Source: AG-339-G14 sp902553315
GTDB lineage: Bacteria; Pseudomonadota; Gammaproteobacteria; Magnimaribacterales; AG-339-G14
Reading direction: 5' to 3'
Assembly: GCA_902553315.1 (NCBI GenBank)
Contig: CACDKN010000002.1
Coordinates: 62,001-126,000 of the forward strand
DNA: 64,000 nucleotides
A model generated the notes under the pieces. That model saw nothing but the letters and a program-made list of their open reading frames with translations. It did no database searches and was not told the DNA's origin. Shown here in pieces: positions 27,897 through 35,607 of the stretch (position 1 is the stretch's first letter; the number at the start of each line of letters is the position of its first letter). The position numbers and the translations under genes were made by a program.

Positions 27897-29198
27897 TTAA
27901 TCTAGGCCTATCCAGCTACCATGAAATCCAAATGGCACTCTTGAAGGCAATAAAACCCTGGCCAAAGGCGTTCCTGAAAAATTTTCTGCGTCTAAAATAA
28001 TAAATTCACTTTTATCCTTTTCTTGGTCATAAACAAAAGCAACAACAAAACCTTCATCCTCTGAAGCAGCATTCATTTTCGGAATGAATACCGGCTCAGC
28101 ACCTTTTCTCAAATCTCCTAAATCATGTACTTCGTTAGTGTCATTCAAGAAATCGTATTTGAATAGATTATTCAATTGACCGTCGTTCAAAACATAACCG
28201 AATTGGTGTTTTTTGCCTTCTAATTTGGGATGAATCCTGGCAAATTCCATAGGCCTGTCATCAAGAATTTTTTCACTGCAGCTTCCCTTGCTGACATCAA
28301 TTTCCCATCGAGTAAGGTAAGGTTTTTTCCCAAAGGGTAGGGGATTATTAAAATCAAAAAGTTTTTCGTACCGACAAAAATCTAAAATCACTTTCCCAGT
28401 AACGTCTTCATAGGAATTGACTACGTGGAAAAGAAAACACTTGGGTACATCTATCCAGTTAACTTCAAAAGAATTCCTATTTAAAATTCCAACCCTTGGT
28501 TGATAGTTATCGTCCCATATTACTGGATAATCTGACCCATTTTCTTGTCCTTCTCTTCTTCCAGTATTAAAAGTCACGGGCAAATCAAAAATGAGGACAT
28601 AATTTTTTGTGATAGCACAATCATGAATCATAGGGCTAGATTGCAATTCTATTGGTAGATCGGTTGATATCTCACCTAGATTGTTAACAACACGATAATG
28701 AACTTGATTTGCCCCAGCAATATATTCTGAAAAGTCATAATTAATAGAATGTAATTCATTTTTGGAGGCATCAAATTTTGGATGAGCAGTGAATCTTTTT
28801 GTATCTGTTCCAGGGAAAGGAACTTCATTGGTAAAATTTAAATCCGAATCGAGTATTACTGGAGATGATCCTCCTTCAACTAAGGCATAGATTTTTTCGG
28901 CATGTTTCAGCACATGAGTATTTGGCCCAAAGCCAAATGGAGATAAAACGTATTTATTTTTGTACCATAAGGCTTTACCGTCCTGAATTTTCAGTCCATG
29001 AATCATTCCGTCACCGAAGAAAGGGTGATAATTTTTATGATCTATTGGCTCTTTGGGATTAGGTCCGTTTCTGAGAAACAAACCATTTAATTCTTTTGGA
29101 ATTTCGCCAATAACGTCCAGATTTTCTGAAGCAGACTCTTCGACAGGATACCAGTTGCCTTTTAAAAAAACGTTTTCACTCTCTCTTAGATTTCTCAT
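27897..29198 (-). CDS. Carotenoid cleavage oxygenase family protein
   Basis: A 433-residue member of the RPE65/lignostilbene dioxygenase family, a seven-bladed propeller with a non-haem iron held by four histidines. Candidate ligands appear in FTAHPKFD, MIHDCAIT, FHVVNSYED and FHGSWIG. The N-terminal LNGLFLRNGPNP and FFGDGMIHGL motifs are typical. The substrate may be an apocarotenoid or a stilbene-like aromatic. It is not the Blh type that makes retinal for proteorhodopsin. Its ATG overlaps the mdh TGA, so it is the last gene of a thiolase-mdh-oxygenase unit. Confidence 0.88.
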   Translation of the reverse strand: MRNLRESENVFLKGNWYPVEESASENLDVIGEIPKELNGLFLRNGPNPKEPIDHKNYHPFFGDGMIHGLKIQDGKALWYKNKYVLSPFGFGPNTHVLKHAEKIYALVEGGSSPVILDSDLNFTNEVPFPGTDTKRFTAHPKFDASKNELHSINYDFSEYIAGANQVHYRVVNNLGEISTDLPIELQSSPMIHDCAITKNYVLIFDLPVTFNTGRREGQENGSDYPVIWDDNYQPRVGILNRNSFEVNWIDVPKCFLFHVVNSYEDVTGKVILDFCRYEKLFDFNNPLPFGKKPYLTRWEIDVSKGSCSEKILDDRPMEFARIHPKLEGKKHQFGYVLNDGQLNNLFKYDFLNDTNEVHDLGDLRKGAEPVFIPKMNAASEDEGFVVAFVYDQEKDKSEFIILDAENFSGTPLARVLLPSRVPFGFHGSWIGLD

Positions 29199-30193
29199 AT
29201 TAGTTCCTTAACTGCTTCTTTTTCTTCTAACAACTCTTTAGTAGTAATTTCTAATTTTTCTATTGCATAAGAATTTAATTCTATGTTTTTAACAATCTCA
29301 ATTTTACCATCTTCTTTTGTTTTTAAGGGAAATCCATAAATTATTCCTTCCGGGACGTTATAACTTCCGTCACTTGAAATCGCAGCGCTAAAACAATCTC
29401 CATCTTTTGTCGGAGTTGATGAGGCGATAACAGTTTCTATTGCGGCGTTAGCTGCAGAAGCTGCTGAAGAAGCACCTCTTGCGTCGATTATAGCCTTTCC
29501 ACGTTGTTGGACTGTTTCGATAAAGTCTTTTTCAATCCATTGTTTGTCTTTAATAAGCGATGAAACTTTTTCTTCGCCTACTTTAGCGTTATCTAAATCA
29601 GGATACATTGTAGGACTGTGGTTACCCCAGATTATCATTTGATTTATTTCTGATATCGAAACATTTAATTTAGATGAAACTTGAGCCTTAGCTCGGTTTG
29701 CATCGAGAGCAGTCATTGCCATCCACGTTTGGGACTTATTTTTTGCATGAGTCATTCCAATTAAAGCATTTGTATTGGCAGGATTTCCTACGACTAAAAT
29801 TTTTGCATCAGGTTTACCATTTTCTCCTATAGCTTTTCCTTGTTCTGTAAAAATTCCACCATTTATCTTTAAAAGATCACCTCGTTCTTCTATTTTTTTA
29901 CCATTGATAGTAATGCCTCGAGGAATACTTCCAACTAGCAAAGCCCAGTCCACATTTTCTGCGGCTTCATAAATATCTGAATATGCTTCAACTTGGCCAA
30001 GAGTGTCGAAACCACAATCCTCGAGCTCCATAATTGTTCCTTTTAATTTCTCAACCACCTGAGGAATTTCAACTAATCTCAAATTAACAATAGTGTCGCC
30101 ACCAAAGGCCTCACCACTCGCTAGTCTAGGAAGGAGCGCATAGCCAATTTGTCCAGCAGCACCCGTAACTAAAACATTAATTTCCTTTTTCAT
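29195..30193 (-). CDS. mdh: Malate dehydrogenase
   Basis: A 332-residue NAD-dependent enzyme of the LDH/MDH superfamily interconverting malate and oxaloacetate. It shows VLVTGAAGQIGYALLPRLASG, VVGNPANTNAL, the catalytic His in IIWGNHSPTMYPD and a LDANRAKAQ segment. The mobile active-site loop, normally PRKxGMxRxDLL, reads PRGITINGKKIEERGDLL here, so it keeps both arginines but is about six residues longer. It overlaps both neighbours by 4 bp. Confidence 0.92.
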   Translation of the reverse strand: MKKEINVLVTGAAGQIGYALLPRLASGEAFGGDTIVNLRLVEIPQVVEKLKGTIMELEDCGFDTLGQVEAYSDIYEAAENVDWALLVGSIPRGITINGKKIEERGDLLKINGGIFTEQGKAIGENGKPDAKILVVGNPANTNALIGMTHAKNKSQTWMAMTALDANRAKAQVSSKLNVSISEINQMIIWGNHSPTMYPDLDNAKVGEEKVSSLIKDKQWIEKDFIETVQQRGKAIIDARGASSAASAANAAIETVIASSTPTKDGDCFSAAISSDGSYNVPEGIIYGFPLKTKEDGKIEIVKNIELNSYAIEKLEITTKELLEEKEAVKELI

Positions 30194-31734
30194 AATATAT
30201 TTGGTTTAAAAACGTTTTTACCCGAAATACTAGTTACCACTCCCTTTTGTCCTAGCATTTCTTTTTTAATCATCATTTTTAGAAGATTTTCATCTTTTGG
30301 TGTATTTGCTATAAACCTGGATTTATCTTCCAATTCGCCGACGACGATACCATATTCTAAGTTTTTTCTCCCCTGAATAATTGTGTAAGACAAAATTTTA
30401 CCAATTCCATCAGGACAAAAGTTTAAATTTTGAATTTCTCTCGAATTAATTTCTTTTTGAATATTTTCAAAGCTTTCACTCCAATTTATTTCTTTTGGAG
30501 ATTTTGTTGAAAAAATGTTGATTGCATGCTTTGTTAAAAACCAACTATTTGCAGTAATCATTCCATATTTATTTGGATTCTCTCTTAATTTCCTCACCAT
30601 TTCGATGGTAGAAAACATTGTGTAAGCATTACCTGGACCACCAAAGTAGGGAAGTCCTCCGGTTACCGTTAAAGGACGCTTGTCATTTAAATCAATATTT
30701 AGTTCTTTCAAAGCAATTTGCACTGCTGATGGAAAACAAGAATATATATCAAAATAAGAAATATCAGATATTGAAATATCCGCTTGAGATAGCGCCTCAC
30801 TACCACATTTTCTAATTGCAGGGGACTCATCTAGCTTAGGTCGCTTAGATACATTCCAGACATCGTTTAATATACAAGAGCCATGAATATAAATTTTTTT
30901 ATTTTTAGGAATTTTTAATTCATTTGAGAGTTTTTCAGACATTATCACAATCGCAGAACCCATATTTACTCTGATCATTGAATTTAAATACTTTGTGTAA
31001 GGAAATCCTACAAGCCTGTTTGACTCGGTTACGGTTTCAATTTCCATTGGTGACCTGAATTTGGGAAACCAAGAACTAGGATTTTCAGATGCTACCTTAG
31101 AGAACTTACTGAACAATTTTGCGCATTCACTTAGATGATCTTCGCTAGTTTGAGATTTATTTGCTCTCAAAGAGTTGGCAAAAAGAGGATATACATTTGA
31201 GGGTAAGTTCATGTAATGATCTTTTTCCATCTTTGAAAATCCCTCTCTATTTATGCCTATTAATTCTGGCTCTCCACTTTGTGTATCTTTCCAATCCAAT
31301 GACCTTCCAGCTTTCAGTTTTGAAATCATCGTATCAAGCACTTCACCTCCAGAAATGAGAGCGCAATTACATTGATTTTCATAAATTTTTTTTGATATTT
31401 CTTGAATAAGCACTTGAGGAGCATTACCTCCCATTCCAGAGTAAAGTTCGTCGATATCCTTTTTTACTCCAAGCTTCTTTGCAAGAGAACGAGGAAAATT
31501 GTTGTATTCGAAGCTCGATTGATTTGTAGCTGTTGAAAAATCTACTGAAAATCTAACTACAGCAATTGAGTCAATATAATCTTTAATATTTTTAATGCCC
31601 GTATCATTAAGAGCGAGTTCACTGGCAAGGGTAAGAAAAGATAATGGATCAGGCCCGTCTTCTTTATTTCTATCAACAATATCGGCTACACCAACTATTA
31701 CCGGTGTATTATCTGACACTTTTAAACTACTCAT
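30190..31734 (-). CDS. Thiolase-like acyl-CoA acetyltransferase family protein
   Basis: A 514-residue member of the thiolase superfamily resembling SCP2-type proteins annotated as acetyl-CoA acetyltransferase. Thiolase-like segments include YSGMGGNAPQVLIQ, GGLPYFGGPGNAY and the catalytic His in FLTKHAINIFS. No cysteine is evident at the usual nucleophile position near GMGGNAPQ, so condensing activity is doubtful. A C-terminal beta-rich segment (about residues 425-510) resembles an added OB-like domain. Divergent from an MFE-2-type SDR, suggesting a lipid or steroid-like catabolic role. That role is inference. Confidence 0.72.
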   Translation of the reverse strand: MSSLKVSDNTPVIVGVADIVDRNKEDGPDPLSFLTLASELALNDTGIKNIKDYIDSIAVVRFSVDFSTATNQSSFEYNNFPRSLAKKLGVKKDIDELYSGMGGNAPQVLIQEISKKIYENQCNCALISGGEVLDTMISKLKAGRSLDWKDTQSGEPELIGINREGFSKMEKDHYMNLPSNVYPLFANSLRANKSQTSEDHLSECAKLFSKFSKVASENPSSWFPKFRSPMEIETVTESNRLVGFPYTKYLNSMIRVNMGSAIVIMSEKLSNELKIPKNKKIYIHGSCILNDVWNVSKRPKLDESPAIRKCGSEALSQADISISDISYFDIYSCFPSAVQIALKELNIDLNDKRPLTVTGGLPYFGGPGNAYTMFSTIEMVRKLRENPNKYGMITANSWFLTKHAINIFSTKSPKEINWSESFENIQKEINSREIQNLNFCPDGIGKILSYTIIQGRKNLEYGIVVGELEDKSRFIANTPKDENLLKMMIKKEMLGQKGVVTSISGKNVFKPNIL

Positions 31735-31761
31735 TTTTGTTTTATTAAATTAAAAAATAGA

Positions 31762-31773
31762 AGTAATATTACT
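31762..31773. promoter_or_regulatory. 12-bp perfect palindrome between divergent genes
   Basis: AGTAATATTACT is a perfect dyad in the 86-bp space between the divergent thiolase-like and SDR genes. It contains TAATAT, usable as a -10 on either strand, so a regulator binding here could control both directions. No clear -35 is evident. The downstream SDR has an AGGAG ribosome binding site. Confidence 0.4.
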
Positions 31774-31820
31774 CTTTTAAAAAATCAATTGAAAAAAATA
31801 AACCTAATTAGGAGAAAATT

Positions 31821-32726
31821 ATGTCTATAAGATTTGATGGGAAAGTTGCGATCGTAACAGGAGCCGGCGGAGGTTTAGGAAGATGTCACGCTTTAGATTT
31901 AGCTTCAAGAGGGGCGAAGGTAGTTGTAAATGATTTAGGTGGATCTGTTGATGGAACCGGAGGGTCTTTGTCAGCAGCAGAAAAAGTCGTTGAGGAAATT
32001 AAAGCTGCAGGGGGCGAAGCCATATCAAATGGAGCAAGTGTTACAGATATGAGCCAAGTCGAAGCAATGGTTAAGCAAACTATGGACACTTGGGGAAGAA
32101 TAGATATTTTGGTAAACAATGCTGGGATACTTCGCGATAAAAGTTTTTCTAAAGTTACCGATGAAGATTTCAGACTAGTTTTGGAAGTTCATTTAATGGG
32201 AACAGTCAATTGTACCAAAGCAGTTTGGGACATTATGAAAGAACAAAGTTACGGAAGAATTTTAGTTACGTCCTCATCTAGCGGCGTGTACGGAAATTTT
32301 GGCCAAACAAATTATGGCGCGGCGAAAATGGGAGTTCTTGGTTTAATAAACACACTTAAATTAGAAGGGGCAAAATATAACATTAAGTGCAATGGACTTA
32401 CTCCTGTAGCTGGCACAAGAATGACAGAAGATCTAATGCCTCCAGAGGTCTTAGAGAAATTACAACCCGATTGCGTGAGTCCTGCAGTAACTTTTATGGT
32501 TTCTGAAGATGCTCCAACTGGGGTTGTTATGGCTGCTGGGGCTGGGGTTTTTGCAAGAATAATGACCTTTGAAACAATGGGAGTAAACTTAGGAACTGGC
32601 GATGAAATGAATGCTGAAAATATTGCCGAAAATTGGGAAAAAATTTCTGATATGTCAGATGCTAGGCCTTGCACTGAAGGCAACAGTCAAACTGTTAAAA
32701 TTTTTGAATTGATAAGTAAATCTTAA
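31821..32726 (+). CDS. Short-chain dehydrogenase, MFE-2 / 3-hydroxyacyl-CoA dehydrogenase type
   Basis: A 301-residue SDR with the NAD motif TGAGGGLGR, the MFE-2-type insertion NDLGGSVDGTGGSLSAAE, NNAG and the catalytic Ser-Tyr-Lys in SSSSGVYGNFGQTNYGAAK. This subfamily corresponds to the dehydrogenase domain of peroxisomal multifunctional enzyme 2 and its bacterial homologues acting on 3-hydroxyacyl-CoA. The C-terminal 50 residues extend beyond a minimal SDR. It has a strong AGGAG site 7 nt before the ATG. Exact substrate unknown. Confidence 0.85.
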   Translation: MSIRFDGKVAIVTGAGGGLGRCHALDLASRGAKVVVNDLGGSVDGTGGSLSAAEKVVEEIKAAGGEAISNGASVTDMSQVEAMVKQTMDTWGRIDILVNNAGILRDKSFSKVTDEDFRLVLEVHLMGTVNCTKAVWDIMKEQSYGRILVTSSSSGVYGNFGQTNYGAAKMGVLGLINTLKLEGAKYNIKCNGLTPVAGTRMTEDLMPPEVLEKLQPDCVSPAVTFMVSEDAPTGVVMAAGAGVFARIMTFETMGVNLGTGDEMNAENIAENWEKISDMSDARPCTEGNSQTVKIFELISKS

Positions 32727-33649
32727 GGCATTCCAGCTTTCGGGATATCTACTTGCACAGATAGAATTTCTCCTTCAGGACTCTGAATACATATTTCTGG
32801 AGCTGAGCTTTTGGCAACGATTATGAATAATGTTTTTCCGTCTTCTCCCCCAAGCATGCAAGCATAAGCACTTTTTGGAGTTTTAATTACGTCTGTAATT
32901 TTTCCTCCTTTTTCAATCCTTAACACTGAAGAAGAGGAGGGAGAAGCAATCCAAATTCCATTTTGTTTATCAAGACAAATTCCATCAGGAATATGAAAAT
33001 TAGATGCTGTGGAACTAGATTCAGATATTTTTATCCCTAGTGTTCTAATCAACTTAATTAATCCCATGCCAATTTGAGAAGAAGTCGAAGCCCAAGTTTT
33101 TCTATTACTGAGCGATCCATCTGTTTGAATATCAAAACTGGTTAATCTTCCACCAAGAGTTTCTCCAACTATCAATTGTTTACCATCTTCTGTAATGACA
33201 GCTCCATTTGGAAAAGCTAATTTATTAGGTCCTTTTTTAATAGTGCCGTTAGGGTAAACAATCATCAAATGGGTATTTTTTACCTTATCTCTTGCGTCAC
33301 TCATTCCAAAGTTACCTACATAAGCGATGCCTTCTCTCGAAACAACCATATCATTGCATTGATATTTAACATCTTCAGAAAGATCTGCATGAACGGAGAG
33401 GGTGGAATTAGAAAGTTTTAAAATTTTCCTATCCAGCATAGAAACAATTAATAAATCACCATTTGGAAGCCACCCTAATCCTGAAGGCTGATTCTCTACT
33501 TCGCAAATTACTTCTAAATTATCTGACTCATCTAGAGTGCAAACTTTATGGCCGTGCATATCAGAAAACCAAAGTTTATTCTGATGCCATCTTGGGCCCT
33601 CTCCAAAATAAATTCCATCAATTCTTTTTACTATCTCTCTGTTATTCAC
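32723..33649 (-). CDS. SMP-30/gluconolactonase-like beta-propeller
   Basis: A 308-residue six-bladed propeller of the SMP-30/LRE family. It shows IYFGEGPRWHQNKLWFSDMHG with the metal-binding Glu, QPSGLGWLPNGDLL, AFPNGAVITEDG and FHIPDGICLDKQNGIWI with the metal-binding Asp. Such proteins hydrolyse sugar or other lactones, or strictosidine-like compounds in some branches. The start overlaps the GDPD gene by 8 bp and the stop overlaps the convergent SDR by 4 bp. Substrate not predictable. Confidence 0.82.
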   Translation of the reverse strand: MNNREIVKRIDGIYFGEGPRWHQNKLWFSDMHGHKVCTLDESDNLEVICEVENQPSGLGWLPNGDLLIVSMLDRKILKLSNSTLSVHADLSEDVKYQCNDMVVSREGIAYVGNFGMSDARDKVKNTHLMIVYPNGTIKKGPNKLAFPNGAVITEDGKQLIVGETLGGRLTSFDIQTDGSLSNRKTWASTSSQIGMGLIKLIRTLGIKISESSSTASNFHIPDGICLDKQNGIWIASPSSSSVLRIEKGGKITDVIKTPKSAYACMLGGEDGKTLFIIVAKSSAPEICIQSPEGEILSVQVDIPKAGMP

Positions 33650-34400
33650 ATTTATCTAACAATTTTGCTAATTTTTCAGGAAAATCAGTTATTATTCCAT
33701 TAACACCTATTTGTAATAATTTTTTCATAAATCTTTTATCATTAACTGTCCAAGTAAGGATAAAAATATTGTCTTCTTTTAAATTTTTAACCAATTTGAT
33801 AGATTGTTTTGAGTCAATGTGCACGCTTATTCCATCTGATTGAGATCTCGATATTTCGTTTTTTATTTTTTTTAGATCGTAATTAAACAAAGAGGGAATC
33901 AGATTTAGAGTGGCGTTATATGAAGGAAATTTTGTTTTTAATTTCTTAATCATCGATGGAAGGTAGCATAGAAAATGAATTTGATTTTTATTTACTTTTG
34001 AGCTTTCTATAAGAGCCATCAAATCTTGAACTCTTTTCAAAACTCCTTTTAGTTCAATAAACACCATTTTACCTTTGGGCATGCTTGATAATACCTCTTC
34101 TAATTTTGGCACTCTTTGTTCTTTAAATTTTTTTGATTTCCAAGAACCTATATCTATTTCTGATAAAGTTTTGTAAGTTGTTTCAGATATATTCTTTTTG
34201 GAACTGGATACTCTATTGAAATTATTGTCGTGAGCGCAAATAAAAATCCCGTCTTTAGTTTTTCTAAGATCTAATTCGATCGCATCTGCTTTTTGCTTCC
34301 AAGCCAACCTGTATGAAGCAAGAGAATTCTCTGGTGCTTCTGAAGATGCCCCCCTGTGAGCTATGATGAGTGGGTCTTTAGTCCCAGTTAAGCGCTCCAC
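33642..34400 (-). CDS. ugpQ: Glycerophosphodiester phosphodiesterase
   Basis: A 252-residue cytoplasmic-type GDPD with no signal peptide. It has LIIAHRGASSEAPENSL, IELDLRKTKDGIFICAHD and the C-terminal TWTVNDKRFMKKLLQIGVNG and ITDFPEKL motifs. It releases glycerol-3-phosphate from deacylated phospholipids. The start is GTG, overlapping the end of nrdB by 23 bp. glpK lies 4 kb away, so glycerol and glycerol-phosphate use seem active here. Confidence 0.9.
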   Translation of the reverse strand: MERLTGTKDPLIIAHRGASSEAPENSLASYRLAWKQKADAIELDLRKTKDGIFICAHDNNFNRVSSSKKNISETTYKTLSEIDIGSWKSKKFKEQRVPKLEEVLSSMPKGKMVFIELKGVLKRVQDLMALIESSKVNKNQIHFLCYLPSMIKKLKTKFPSYNATLNLIPSLFNYDLKKIKNEISRSQSDGISVHIDSKQSIKLVKNLKEDNIFILTWTVNDKRFMKKLLQIGVNGIITDFPEKLAKLLDKCE

Positions 34401-35592
34401 CTGTTTGATACTCGATTACTCTTGTTTCGAAGAAGTTTTTTTCTTTTCTCAAGTCCATTATTTCTGACATCCATGGAAAAGGATTTGATGCATTAGGAAA
34501 TGCTTCCTCTAAACCAATTTGAGTCAATCTTCTGTTTGCAATAAATCTCAAGTATTCAGCCATCATTTCCGAGTTCATACCTAGGATTCCTTTTGGCATT
34601 GTGTCTTCAGCATATTCTATCTCAAGCTGTGTTCCTTGAAGAATCATTGTCTCGGCTTCTTTCTGCATTTCTTCATCCCACAGGTGTGGATTTTCTAGCT
34701 TTATTTGATTAATCATGTCGATACCAAAATTAACGTGCATCGATTCGTCTCTTAAAATGTATTGAAATTGTTCGGCAGTACCAGTCATTTTATTTCTGTT
34801 GCCCATAGAGAGAATTTGAGTAAAACCACAGTAGAAGAAAATACCTTCTAATACACAATAAAAAGCAATAAGGTTTCTTAGAAGAATTTTGTCGTTTTCT
34901 TCTGTTCCGGTCTCAAAACTTTGGTCTGCTAGTGATTTCGTAAAAGGAAGCGCCCATGCAGCTTTTTTCGCTACTGAGGGAATCTCTTTATACATATTAA
35001 ATATTTCACCTTCATCCATACCTAAAGACTCAATCACATATTGGTAAGCATGAGTATGTATAGCTTCTTCTAAAGCTTGACGAAGCAAATATTGTCTACA
35101 TTCAGGATTTGTTATGTGTTTATAAACTGAAAGGACGATATTGTTAGCAACTAGCGAATCTGCGGTTGAGAAAAATCCTAGATTTCTCATAACTATCCTT
35201 CTTTCGTCTTCTGTTAAGCCGTTTTGGTCCTTCCAAAGAGCTACATCAGCAGTCATATTTATTTCTTGAGGCATCCAGTGATTTGCACTACCATCAAGGT
35301 ATTTCTGCCAAGCCCAATCATATTTGAAGGGAACTAATTGATTAACATCAGCTCTTGAATTTATCATTTTCTTTTCACTAACATCAACTCTGGCAGAAGC
35401 TCCTTCCAATTCTGCTCTACCAGCTTCTAGATCTAAGGAATCCAAGCCAGAAAGCATCGATTTTTCTTGTGATGCTTTTTCCACTTTGGGTGGCTCTAAG
35501 ACCTGGTCTGTCTTTTTTTCAGCAAGATTTTTTTCAGCCAATACCGGCTCTTTTATTTTTTCTTTATCGTCGAAATCATCCCAAGATAACAT
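34378..35592 (-). CDS. nrdB: Ribonucleoside-diphosphate reductase class Ia, beta subunit
   Basis: A 404-residue radical-generating subunit. It starts MLSWDDFDD and has an N-terminal extension of about 90 residues, as in Pseudomonas NrdB. The diiron and tyrosyl-radical region is visible in EEAIHTHAYQYVIES, where the Tyr lies four residues after the ligand His, and ligands recur in EGIFFY and DESMHVNFGIDM. The C-terminus, TGGALNWD, should bind NrdA. It follows nrdA after 15 bp. Confidence 0.96.
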   Translation of the reverse strand: MLSWDDFDDKEKIKEPVLAEKNLAEKKTDQVLEPPKVEKASQEKSMLSGLDSLDLEAGRAELEGASARVDVSEKKMINSRADVNQLVPFKYDWAWQKYLDGSANHWMPQEINMTADVALWKDQNGLTEDERRIVMRNLGFFSTADSLVANNIVLSVYKHITNPECRQYLLRQALEEAIHTHAYQYVIESLGMDEGEIFNMYKEIPSVAKKAAWALPFTKSLADQSFETGTEENDKILLRNLIAFYCVLEGIFFYCGFTQILSMGNRNKMTGTAEQFQYILRDESMHVNFGIDMINQIKLENPHLWDEEMQKEAETMILQGTQLEIEYAEDTMPKGILGMNSEMMAEYLRFIANRRLTQIGLEEAFPNASNPFPWMSEIMDLRKEKNFFETRVIEYQTGGALNWD

Positions 35593-35607
35593 TTTTACAC
35601 CTCATTT

